DNA of 7,578 nucleotides from JAIPGX01 sp041650475 (GTDB taxonomy: Bacteria > Babelota > Babeliae > Babelales > UASB340), in contig JBAZLD010000026.1 in NCBI GenBank assembly GCA_041650475.1, forward strand, positions 1 through 7,578, read 5' to 3'. Shown piece by piece: positions 1 through 5,521 of this stretch. Position 1 is the first letter of the stretch; each line of letters starts with the position of its first letter. Below the pieces are notes generated by a model that ran no database searches, was not told the DNA's origin, and saw only the letters and a program-made list of their open reading frames with translations. Made by a program: the position numbers and the translations under genes.

Positions 1-710
1 CGGTCAGGATCTCGGAAGGAGTATCATCTGTTTGGCACGGTTCTGTGAAAAACGGCGCTGATTTCAATGCCATTATGGAAAAGTTTATTAAAGAGAACAA
101 GCAGCCTATTGCGGATATGAAAGTGACGGATGATCTTATAGAGATCAAGGCCGCAGAGCTGGAGAAATATAAAAAAGAATCCCAGGTCGAATTTGAAACT
201 GTCATGGAGCTTTATGAGGTATACAAAAAGCTTTATGCCCTTGGGATGGACCCTGCCGGCACCCTCGAAGGTTTTGACAGTAATCGGAATAGCCTTACTG
301 CCGAATATAATCAGGTCCAGTCGAAACTGTTTGTATATATGCCTGAATTGAAGAAAAAAATATCCGAGCCTAAGCCGGCGGTTGCAGTAGCCGCAGTTCC
401 TCAGGCTAAAGCGGCGGTTAAGAGCGCTGCGGCAATGAAGGCTCCGGTGTTGGGCAAGATCGGATTGTTCGATTCAGGCGCTGCTGAACGCGTAAGCTTT
501 GATCAGCGGATCAGAAAAATAACAAAGGATATGACGTATCGTGAAGTGGAGAGCATGGCCGGTGTCCCCCGCGATAAAAAGAAAGATTCCCAGGGCCATG
601 AGGTCTGGATATATCCTTCCGAAAAGGCCGGATTCAGAAATGTCGTTTATTTTGCCTCGGATAAGGTTCTGCAGTCAAAGAATCTCCCATTGAACGGCAA
701 ACTTGATTAG
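1..710 (+). CDS. Partial protein with C-terminal SmpA/BamE-like domain
   Basis: The reading frame is open from the left edge (first complete codon at base 3), so the true start is probably outside the window. A GTG at 45 could serve as a start, but no ribosome site is convincing there and the upstream codons read as ordinary protein. Counting from the GTG: residues 1-105 are charged, helix-rich and probably coiled-coil in part; about 106-135 form an Ala/Pro/Lys-rich linker; about 156-213 resemble the SmpA/OmlA/BamE fold, with the pattern ITKDMTYREVESMAGVPRDK, then a Gly/His turn, EVWIYP and VVYFASDKV. BamE belongs to the outer-membrane beta-barrel assembly machinery, but this domain also occurs in unrelated envelope proteins and this architecture is not classical BamE. 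Signal peptide or lipobox cannot be judged because the N-terminus is missing. The domain call is fairly safe; the role is unknown. Confidence 0.75.
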   Translation, partial: VRISEGVSSVWHGSVKNGADFNAIMEKFIKENKQPIADMKVTDDLIEIKAAELEKYKKESQVEFETVMELYEVYKKLYALGMDPAGTLEGFDSNRNSLTAEYNQVQSKLFVYMPELKKKISEPKPAVAVAAVPQAKAAVKSAAAMKAPVLGKIGLFDSGAAERVSFDQRIRKITKDMTYREVESMAGVPRDKKKDSQGHEVWIYPSEKAGFRNVVYFASDKVLQSKNLPLNGKLD

Positions 711-741
711 CTCGCCGAATATAATTTAGATAACCTTTTTC

Positions 742-769
742 TTGACGCTCAATGTATTTCATGTAAAAT
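742..769 (+). promoter_or_regulatory. Sigma-70-type promoter for tRNA-Asn
   Basis: TTGACG at 742-747 and TAAAAT at 764-769 are separated by 16 bases; each hexamer matches the consensus at 5 of 6 positions. Transcription would begin about 776, only a few bases before the tRNA at 780. Close spacing of this kind is usual for stable-RNA genes. Confidence 0.7.
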
Positions 770-779
770 ATTATCCTAT

Positions 780-855
780 TCCCCCTTAGCTCAGCTGGTA
801 GAGCAGGAGACTGTTAATCTCTTTGTCCGAGGTTCGAGTCCTCGAGGGGGAGCCA
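780..855 (+). tRNA. tRNA-Asn (anticodon GTT)
   Basis: A full cloverleaf can be folded by hand. The acceptor stem is TCCCCCT (780-786) with AGGGGGA (845-851). The D stem is GCTC/GAGC (789-792, 801-804). The anticodon stem is 806-810 with 818-822 and contains one G-U pair. The loop CTGTTAA (811-817) holds anticodon GTT at 813-815. The T stem is CGAGG/CCTCG around loop TTCGAGT (833-839). Discriminator base G852 is followed by an encoded CCA (853-855). No mismatches or introns are seen. It has its own promoter upstream and a hairpin terminator 30 bases downstream. An accessory island begins directly after it, and the CCA end lies inside a repeat that recurs at the island boundaries. Confidence 0.97.
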
Positions 856-873
856 ATTGAAAATCTGAACTTT
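847..873 (+). repeat. L-type repeat, copy 1 (overlaps tRNA 3' end)
   Basis: The core at 854-873 (CAATTGAAAAT, two variable bases, then GAACTTT) matches copy 2 (1003-1022) at 17 of 20 positions. The preceding GGGGAG is the end of the tRNA acceptor stem plus discriminator base, and the same GGGGAG precedes the degenerate copy at 4421. Confidence 0.6.
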
Positions 874-884
874 TTTCGGATCAT

Positions 885-921
885 AGCCCCAGTTACTAAT
901 CGTAGCTGGGGCTTTCTTTTT
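885..921 (+). terminator. Intrinsic terminator after tRNA-Asn
   Basis: A 12-bp stem pairs 885-896 with 902-913 (AGCCCCAG ... CTGGGGCT plus TTAC/GTAG with one G-U) around a 5-base loop, followed by a T-rich run, TTTCTTTTT, at 913-921. It would end the tRNA transcript and insulate it from the island genes. Confidence 0.85.
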
Positions 922-923
922 GC

Positions 924-952
924 TTAATAACTCAAATATAATGAGTTATAAT
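924..952 (+). promoter_or_regulatory. Putative island promoter with palindromic operator
   Basis: TTAATA (924-929) and TATAAT (947-952) are 17 bases apart, predicting a start near 959 and a leader of about 90 bases before the first island ORF. The spacer contains a perfect 8-bp inverted repeat, ATAACTCA (927-934) and TGAGTTAT (942-949), with a 7-base centre, overlapping both promoter hexamers. This is the geometry of a repressor operator. No regulator gene is identified; the HTH-like N-terminus of the TOPRIM protein is one speculative candidate. Confidence 0.5.
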
Positions 953-970
953 ATACACATTGCGGATATG

Positions 971-991
971 CAAAAGTTCGGATATTTGGGG
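971..991 (+). repeat. R-type 21-base direct repeat, copy 1
   Basis: This is an exact 21-base match to 4395-4415, beginning CAAAAGTTCGG and ending TTTGGGG. It lies 11 bases before L-type copy 2. Its AAAGTTCG is the inverted complement of CGAACTTT in that L copy. Confidence 0.85.
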
Positions 992-996
992 CACTT

Positions 997-1022
997 GAGG
1001 GTCAATTAAAAATTCGAACTTT
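997..1022 (+). repeat. L-type repeat, copy 2
   Basis: The core CAATTAAAAAT followed by TCGAACTTT (1003-1022) repeats copy 1 at 854-873 with three differences. The preceding GAGGGT resembles the GGGGAG before the other copies. It would form the left end of the 1003-4415 module. Confidence 0.65.
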
Positions 1023-1048
1023 CTGAAGAAAGAGGTTAAGACATTCCT

Positions 1049-1234
1049 TTGAATAAATATGTGGCTTTAACGATGGAAGAAAGAATTGAAAAAATTGGCG
1101 AGATTTTAGCTCATGCTGTTAGGTTATTTCTTAAAAATAATGTTCAGGCTCAGAAAACAGTAAATAAGCAAAAGGATTTAAATATCAGAAGACAAATATG
1201 TTCAATTGAGGGGGTGAAATCGTATGGCAATTAA
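1049..1234 (+). CDS. Small helical protein, TTG start, unknown function
   Basis: This 61-residue ORF starts at TTG 1049, with AGAGG (1031-1035) about 13 bases upstream; an in-frame GTG at 1061 and ATG at 1073 are alternatives with weaker support. Residues 9-29 (MEERIEKIGEILAHAVRLFLK) form a likely amphipathic helix. From memory, this resembles very small ORFs found just before serine-recombinase genes in some mobile elements. No recombinase follows here, so it may be a remnant of the element that carried the island. The tail after residue 35 is Lys/Gln/Asn-rich and looks low in constraint. Its stop overlaps the next gene by 11 bases, so it could couple translation of that gene. It could be real, a remnant, or simply a leader ORF. 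Confidence 0.45.
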   Translation: MNKYVALTMEERIEKIGEILAHAVRLFLKNNVQAQKTVNKQKDLNIRRQICSIEGVKSYGN

Positions 1235-1643
1235 GGATTTCTTGTTGATACTGCTTCCCGTTATTTCAGGAATTGTCGGGTCATATGTTACTTATTATCT
1301 GACCATGAAATCAAAAAAGAGTGAGGCGATTTTTCGATATAAAGAAGAAAAATATTCAAACCTGTTTGTCTTGCTCAAAGGATTTGTTGGAAAAACTGCC
1401 TCCGGTGATTTAAAAAGAAAATTCTTTGATGAACAGTATAAATCATGGCTTTACTGCTCAGATGATGTGGTGAAAGCAATTAATAACATGGTGAGACTGG
1501 TTATTGATTCGAAAGGGCAAGCTCCTGATTCCCAAAGAGGCAGGAAAGCAGTTGGAGAAATTGTACGAGCTATGAGAAAAGACCTGCTCGGTAAAACGAA
1601 GCTCCAATTTGATGATTTTGTATATACAGATGTGATTGATTAA
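1224..1643 (+). CDS. Small N-terminally anchored membrane protein of island operon
   Basis: A 139-residue protein starts at ATG 1224, with GAGGGGG (1208-1214) at good distance. Residues about 5-27 (LLILLPVISGIVGSYVTYYL) are one transmembrane segment, followed by KSKKSEA, so the C-terminal bulk is probably cytoplasmic. The soluble part is helical: a YKEEKYSNLFVLLKGF stretch, a FFDEQYKSWLYCSDDVVKAINNM stretch, and the end AVGEIVRAMRKDLLGKTKL. From memory, that last motif recurs in small accessory membrane proteins of bacteria and phages, none with a function I can name. It overlaps the upstream small ORF by 11 bases and lies 13 bases before the next gene, so co-expression is expected. It might anchor or sense at the membrane for the two downstream proteins; this is inference. 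Confidence 0.85.
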   Translation: MAIKDFLLILLPVISGIVGSYVTYYLTMKSKKSEAIFRYKEEKYSNLFVLLKGFVGKTASGDLKRKFFDEQYKSWLYCSDDVVKAINNMVRLVIDSKGQAPDSQRGRKAVGEIVRAMRKDLLGKTKLQFDDFVYTDVID

Positions 1644-1650
1644 AGGAGGG
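1644..1650 (+). promoter_or_regulatory. Ribosome binding site fixing the start at 1657
   Basis: AGGAGGG at 1644-1650 lies 6 bases before ATG 1657. The in-frame TTG at 1636 would place this site inside the coding region, so 1657 is preferred. Confidence 0.85.
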
Positions 1651-1656
1651 AAATTA

Positions 1657-2184
1657 ATGTGGGAAGATACTTTTAAAAAGAGGATGAATGAGTTTGGTAG
1701 GCGTGCTCCTGATAACGTTAAAGGAGAGCCGTTTTCAATAAAGATTAGGGTTGCTGGCGGTTGTTTTCATCGAGAGCATTCGCCAGAAGCTTACAGGATA
1801 ATTGACGGCTATCTATCCGGTATATCTGAGCCCGAGTCTTATTTCAGTTTTGAAGAGCATGAAAGCGGCCCGGAAATATTGGTATATTTGGCACTCACCA
1901 CTGCTGGCTTATCTTTAGCCAAAAGCATTATTGATTTAATCGTTGCAGTGATTAAGGCTCGTTCTGAAGGAATTAAGAAAGGCGACAGCCCCTGCGCCCC
2001 GCTTGAATTAATCGTAAGAAGAATCCAGCGAGGCGATGAGTTTGTAGAGGAGAAAGTTATGAGAATTAACTCCTTTGACCGTATAGATGAGAATGAAGTG
2101 AAGAAGCAGGTCGATAGAGCTTTTAAGAATTTGGCCGATAAAGAAAAAAGAATTAGCGCACATGACAAAAAAAGAAAAGATTAG
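1657..2184 (+). CDS. Island protein with one hydrophobic helix, possibly EACC1-like
   Basis: A 175-residue protein starts at ATG 1657. Residues 1-70 are mixed and polar. Residues about 73-99 form a hydrophobic helix (EILVYLALTTAGLSLAKS, then IIDLIVAVIKA). Residues about 115-137 could form a beta hairpin (LELIVRRIQRGDEFVEEKVMRI). The last 35 residues are Lys/Asp/Glu-rich and probably helical. A hydrophobic helix followed by a basic turn and a short beta region recalls the 'effector-associated constant component' family (EACC1) of bacterial conflict systems. This resemblance is from memory and weak. Its 3' end overlaps the TOPRIM gene by 23 bases in another frame, so the two are translationally linked. 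It could be an adaptor or membrane-targeting partner of the large protein. Function is not established. Confidence 0.8.
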   Translation: MWEDTFKKRMNEFGRRAPDNVKGEPFSIKIRVAGGCFHREHSPEAYRIIDGYLSGISEPESYFSFEEHESGPEILVYLALTTAGLSLAKSIIDLIVAVIKARSEGIKKGDSPCAPLELIVRRIQRGDEFVEEKVMRINSFDRIDENEVKKQVDRAFKNLADKEKRISAHDKKRKD

Positions 2185-4321
2185 TTGGAAAGATTTCTTG
2201 AAGTATTTTGTTGAGGAAGAGAAGTTTCGTCAAAACCCTCTTTTGAACACTGAGGACTTCATCAAGTTTTGCGGGAAACGAGGCGTTAAGGTTAGCATGG
2301 GCGATCTTGAGTTCTTTGAAAAGGAAGGCCTCTTTTATCCTGTGGCAAGACTTAATGTGCCAATTGTGGAAGAGGAACAGATAAGGTTTAAGAAAGACGG
2401 TAAAGAATATTGGCGCTATGCCTGTGATGGTTTGAAGGAAGGCGAGGAATTGATTGAAAAATATTCCGTCAAACTTTATGCCTATCAGGACTTCAGCAAA
2501 GGAGATAAGAAGAATTTGTTGGAACTCTTGGAAAAGGCAGATCTGTTTCATCCTTCAAAAAAGCCGTTTCAAGACTGGAAGAGCTTTAAGGGTGAGAGGC
2601 TTGAGAATGGCAGTGCAAAGGTGGTGAGCTTTTACTCTTCTTTTCAGATTTATGTCCTGGAGAAAATTAAGGCTCATTCTTTTGTCAAATTTTCCTTCGC
2701 TGGCGTAAAGCTTTCGCTGGATAAGGCTGAAGTCCAGAAGAACGATGAAGGGAAAAGCTTAATTTCTTGCCAGATAAGGATGGGTTACGAAGTCGGAAGC
2801 AAGGAAGATTTTTCGCTTTCTGATGAGCAATATGATAATCAACTGAAATTCCGCATCGAGTGGTTGAAGAGAAGTGCTGATTGGGAAACCCAAAAGAAAG
2901 ACTTGTTGACGAGGTATCAGTATTTAGATGATTTCCTCATGTTTCTCCTGATGGTTCAAAGCGTCTATATCCCCCACATGAAGTCTGGCTTACGAAGAAT
3001 TCAGCTTTCCAATATTGAAGACAAAGAGTGGCAGGACTTGAAGAGGCATTTTGACATAGATAAAGAGTTGTCTTTAATAGGAATTGGTGTTGATGCAGTG
3101 TGTTGGTGGTACATTTTTCTTTGCAAAGAAGCTGAACATTTACTCGGAGGATTCTCTTATGACTGGCCTCAGCTTTACAAAAGTATTTCGTGGGACAAGA
3201 AGGACAAGCTCGAAGGGAGTGTCCGGTTAGGGATTGATTATCTGCAATGGGCGGTTATGTTGAAACGTGTTCTCGAAGAACATTTAAAGAGGAGGATTTT
3301 TGACGTAGACGAGGCAAGACGGCTTCGTCCGAAAGAAATATTGGACATAGACCCATGCGACAGAGACCCTAAGAAAATGCCGATGCTGAGGCAGTATAGG
3401 AATGACGAGTTCTATGATGAAAAAGAGGGTAAAGATTACTACTATGACAGGTACAAACGCCTTTTCTACCTCGCTAACAGCTTTGATATTGATTATCAGC
3501 CGCGAGTAATGCTTTTTGTCGAGGGCAAGACAGAAGAAGAAGTTCTGCCTGGCTTATTTGAGTGGTATAGCGGAATTTCTCCCGAGGACATGGGGGTTGA
3601 AATTATCAGTTTTGAGGGGGTAGACCAGCTTTTATCTACATCTGAGAGCGCTGAAAAGCTTCGTAATCTGCTTATTGATTTACAACGGGAAGAAAAACAA
3701 GCCATCCTTTCCAAAAACAAGAACACTCAGCTTAACCAAGTAATAAAAGATTTGAAAGAGATAGACATCGTCATATCCAACTGGACATCTTTTATTGCTT
3801 ATAACCTCGAAAAGTGGCAGATAATCCCTTTTTTCCTCTCGGATGATGAAGGAAATATAAAGCATTTCCTAGAAGCAGAAAAACCGATAAGGTTTGAAGG
3901 AGTCAATTATAACGTTCCTAAGAGGTGGCGTTTTCTTTGGGGAATAGACAATGATAATCCCCCATTCAAGGGCAAAAACTTTGAGCTCGTTAATTTTAGC
4001 GATGAAGAAATTGCTACAACGCTAACGAGCGTTTTAAACAAAACTGTCACTGTCGCTTCCTTACAAGCCATCAGAGAGCAAGGACAGACCATAAACAAGA
4101 TTGACGTAGAGGTTGAAAAAAAGAAGGTCATCATTGGGAAAGAGCTTGTTAAGAATCTCATCAAAAAATATGAAGATACCGAAGACGATTCTATCCTCAA
4201 AAGGCCGATTTTCACGGTGTTCAACAAGATTCTGGAATCAGCCAGCCTTAACCACATGCCTACATCCAGAAAACACGAATTAATCAACAAAGAAGCAATC
4301 AAAAAGTGGCTATCTGAATAA
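2162..4321 (+). CDS. Large TOPRIM-domain (OLD-type) putative nuclease without P-loop ATPase
   Basis: A 719-residue protein. Residues about 10-65 look like a helix-turn-helix or MerR-like fold (LNTEDFIKFCGKRGVKVS, then LEFFEKEGLFYPVARL). Residues 66-440 are largely helical and not recognised. Residues 448-460 (PRVMLFVEGKTEEE) match the first TOPRIM strand and catalytic Glu of OLD-family nucleases. Acidic metal-site candidates follow at IIPFFLSDDEGN (554-565) and LWGIDNDN (592-599), then KNFELVNFSDEEIA (605-618), a pattern I associate with this TOPRIM group. No Walker A motif appears, unlike classical OLD or GajA proteins, so it is a stand-alone TOPRIM protein, as AriB of PARIS is. ATG 2162 has only a poor ribosome site but overlaps the preceding gene by 23 bases, suggesting coupling. 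Cleavage of DNA or RNA during phage or plasmid attack is the likeliest role; this is inferred. Confidence 0.85.
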   Translation: MTKKEKISWKDFLKYFVEEEKFRQNPLLNTEDFIKFCGKRGVKVSMGDLEFFEKEGLFYPVARLNVPIVEEEQIRFKKDGKEYWRYACDGLKEGEELIEKYSVKLYAYQDFSKGDKKNLLELLEKADLFHPSKKPFQDWKSFKGERLENGSAKVVSFYSSFQIYVLEKIKAHSFVKFSFAGVKLSLDKAEVQKNDEGKSLISCQIRMGYEVGSKEDFSLSDEQYDNQLKFRIEWLKRSADWETQKKDLLTRYQYLDDFLMFLLMVQSVYIPHMKSGLRRIQLSNIEDKEWQDLKRHFDIDKELSLIGIGVDAVCWWYIFLCKEAEHLLGGFSYDWPQLYKSISWDKKDKLEGSVRLGIDYLQWAVMLKRVLEEHLKRRIFDVDEARRLRPKEILDIDPCDRDPKKMPMLRQYRNDEFYDEKEGKDYYYDRYKRLFYLANSFDIDYQPRVMLFVEGKTEEEVLPGLFEWYSGISPEDMGVEIISFEGVDQLLSTSESAEKLRNLLIDLQREEKQAILSKNKNTQLNQVIKDLKEIDIVISNWTSFIAYNLEKWQIIPFFLSDDEGNIKHFLEAEKPIRFEGVNYNVPKRWRFLWGIDNDNPPFKGKNFELVNFSDEEIATTLTSVLNKTVTVASLQAIREQGQTINKIDVEVEKKKVIIGKELVKNLIKKYEDTEDDSILKRPIFTVFNKILESASLNHMPTSRKHELINKEAIKKWLSE

Positions 4322-4394
4322 ATACATAGATTAAACCACTATTTTCCATCTATCTCCGTTTTTCTTGTTGTTCAGTCCTGCGTATATGGTTACA

Positions 4395-4415
4395 CAAAAG
4401 TTCGGATATTTGGGG
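4395..4415 (+). repeat. R-type 21-base direct repeat, copy 2
   Basis: Identical over 21 bases to 971-991. It lies 74 bases after the last island gene and just before a degenerate L-type copy, so it probably marks the right end of the island. Confidence 0.85.
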
Positions 4416-4420
4416 TGCGC

Positions 4421-4437
4421 GGGGAGTTAATATTTAA
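4421..4437 (+). repeat. Degenerate L-type repeat, copy 3
   Basis: GGGGAGTTAAT (4421-4431) matches the tRNA-end copy GGGGAGCCAAT (847-857) at 9 of 11 positions and follows the R repeat at a spacing similar to that of copy 2. The GAACTTT portion is absent. It may be the distal remnant of the insertion site; support is limited. Confidence 0.35.
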
Positions 4438-4468
4438 GCCGCTGTAAGTTAAGAACTTGCAGCGGCTT
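4436..4468 (+). other. Long hairpin between the island and the radical SAM gene
   Basis: Positions 4436-4450 and 4454-4468 pair over 15 bases with one T-G wobble and a 3-base loop (AAGCCGCTG ... CAGCGGCTT outer stem, AAGTT/AACTT inner stem). No long T run follows (CATGTTTGG), so it is a poor intrinsic terminator on the plus strand. It may still limit readthrough from the island, or be a palindromic recombination or protein-binding site. Confidence 0.65.
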
Positions 4469-4485
4469 CATGTTTGGATTATAAT
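4457..4485 (+). promoter_or_regulatory. Putative promoter giving a leaderless radical SAM transcript
   Basis: TATAAT at 4480-4485 is a perfect -10 box. TTGCAG at 4457-4462 lies 17 bases upstream and matches the -35 consensus at only 3 of 6 positions. The predicted start falls at about 4492-4493, on the ATG itself, which agrees with the absence of a Shine-Dalgarno sequence there. The weak -35 lies inside the 3' arm of the hairpin. Confidence 0.45.
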
Positions 4486-4492
4486 AAAACTT

Positions 4493-5521
4493 ATGAATAC
4501 TGTTCCGTTTGAGCTTGGTCCTATTCGTCCCGTGGACGAAGCCGAAAGCCTGCTGATCCGTACCACGCGCGGCTGTCCGTGGAATCGATGCGAGTTTTGC
4601 GTCAATTACAAGGGCATGGAATTCTCAATGCGGACGCTGGACGAGGTCAAGAGCGACATCGTCGCCGCGGCAAAGTACTACGGAGACGAAACCTTTGAAA
4701 CATGTTTTCTGCAGGATGGCGACAGCTTCTTGATGAAAACTTCCGAACTTGTAGATCTTCTTACTTTCCTGAAGCAGACATTTCCCACACTGAAGCGAAT
4801 AAGCAGTTACGGCCGCGCTCAGACCATGATCCGCAAATCAGCGCAGGAAATGCAGGCCATTTGCCAGGCAGGGCTAAACAAGCTTTATTGCGGTATGGAA
4901 TCCGGTTCGGACAAGGTATTGAAAAAAGTCAACAAGGGCGTAACTGCTGCCGATATTTCCACATCCAGCCGCAGGGCAAAGGAGGCGGGAATGTCTGTTT
5001 CGGAATTTATCATTCTCGGCCTGGGCGGTCAGGAATTATGGGAGGAACACGCCCGTGAAACCGCCAGAATATTGAATGAGATCGATCCTCATTTTATCCG
5101 GGTTCTAACGATCGGAGTCAAGCCAGGCTCCGGGCTTCTCAGGCAGATGGAAGCCGGTGAATATACCCTGCAGACCGAGAAGAATATCATTGAAGAACAA
5201 CGCTTGCTGATCGAGGATCTCTCCGGAATTACCAGCCACTATGCCAATCATCATGCCGTTGACCTTTTGATCGAAGCCCGGGGCCAGTTCCCCAGGGACA
5301 AAACCCGTTTGCTGGCCATTATGGACCGCTATCTGTCGCTTCCGGAAGAAGACCGCGTTAACTTTACATTGGGAAGACGGCTTGGCATCTACCAGAAGCT
5401 TGACGACATGGACTCCGCTCATTTGCACAAACAGGCGGCCGCCCAACTACTCGAGATACGCGCTTCCTATCCCGGCAAGATGGAAGAAGTTTTTCACCAT
5501 CTTCGCGCCCGGATCGTCTAA
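4493..5521 (+). CDS. Radical SAM protein, CX4CX2C type
   Basis: A 342-residue protein starts at ATG 4493. An in-frame TTG at 4457 would add 12 residues encoded by the hairpin arm and is disfavoured. Residues 24-36 read TTRGCPWNRCEFC; Cys28, Cys33 and Cys36 should ligate the 4Fe-4S cluster that cleaves S-adenosylmethionine. The spacing is CX4CX2C, a known variant of CX3CX2C. FLQDGDSF (72-79), KLYCGMESGSD (130-140) and SEFIILGLGG (170-179) fit the later strands of an Elp3/MiaB-like radical SAM barrel. The last 120 residues are helical and His-containing (HYANHH, 249-254), with no second Cys cluster and no B12-binding domain. The substrate is unknown. It is GC-richer than the island, looks resident in the host, and is followed by hairpins and a T-run terminator, so it is probably monocistronic. 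Confidence 0.92.
   Translation: MNTVPFELGPIRPVDEAESLLIRTTRGCPWNRCEFCVNYKGMEFSMRTLDEVKSDIVAAAKYYGDETFETCFLQDGDSFLMKTSELVDLLTFLKQTFPTLKRISSYGRAQTMIRKSAQEMQAICQAGLNKLYCGMESGSDKVLKKVNKGVTAADISTSSRRAKEAGMSVSEFIILGLGGQELWEEHARETARILNEIDPHFIRVLTIGVKPGSGLLRQMEAGEYTLQTEKNIIEEQRLLIEDLSGITSHYANHHAVDLLIEARGQFPRDKTRLLAIMDRYLSLPEEDRVNFTLGRRLGIYQKLDDMDSAHLHKQAAAQLLEIRASYPGKMEEVFHHLRARIV

Larger units (their letters stand above)
1003..4415 (+). mobile_element. Putative inserted accessory module bounded by imperfect inverted ends
   Basis: The left end (1003-1022) carries AAAAATTCGAACTTT. The complement of the right end (4395-4415) carries AAATATCCGAACTTT, which matches at 13 of 15 positions including a perfect CGAACTTT. 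The block between them is AT-richer than its flanks, all four genes run in one direction, and it lies immediately beyond a tRNA gene. No integrase, resolvase or transposase is encoded, so the element would be non-autonomous, decayed, or moved in trans. No clear target-site duplication is visible. The exact boundaries are inferred. Confidence 0.45.

Noticed and set aside
780..855. Standard tRNA-targeted integrative element with a duplicated tRNA 3' end
   Set aside because: No second copy of the T-arm or acceptor sequence appears near 4400-4440; only a short GGGGAG..AAT similarity is seen, and there is no integrase gene.
971..1022. Classical integron attC site
   Set aside because: The junction folds like attC, but the GTTRRRY and RYYYAAC core sequences are not present in the right places and no integron integrase is encoded here.
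1636..1656. TTG 1636 as the start of the third island gene
   Set aside because: It would put the AGGAGGG ribosome site inside the gene; ATG 1657 is ideally spaced from that site.
1839..4302. Minus-strand ORFs opposite the island genes (1839-2168, 2153-2551, 3496-3726, 3680-3865, 3907-4302)
   Set aside because: They lie wholly or largely under well-supported plus-strand genes and read as Ser/Phe/Leu-rich antisense translation, with no domain motifs or ribosome sites.
4702..5446. ORFs overlapping the radical SAM gene (4702-5058 plus, 5105-5446 minus)
   Set aside because: They are contained in the radical SAM coding region, whose cluster motif and length are clear.
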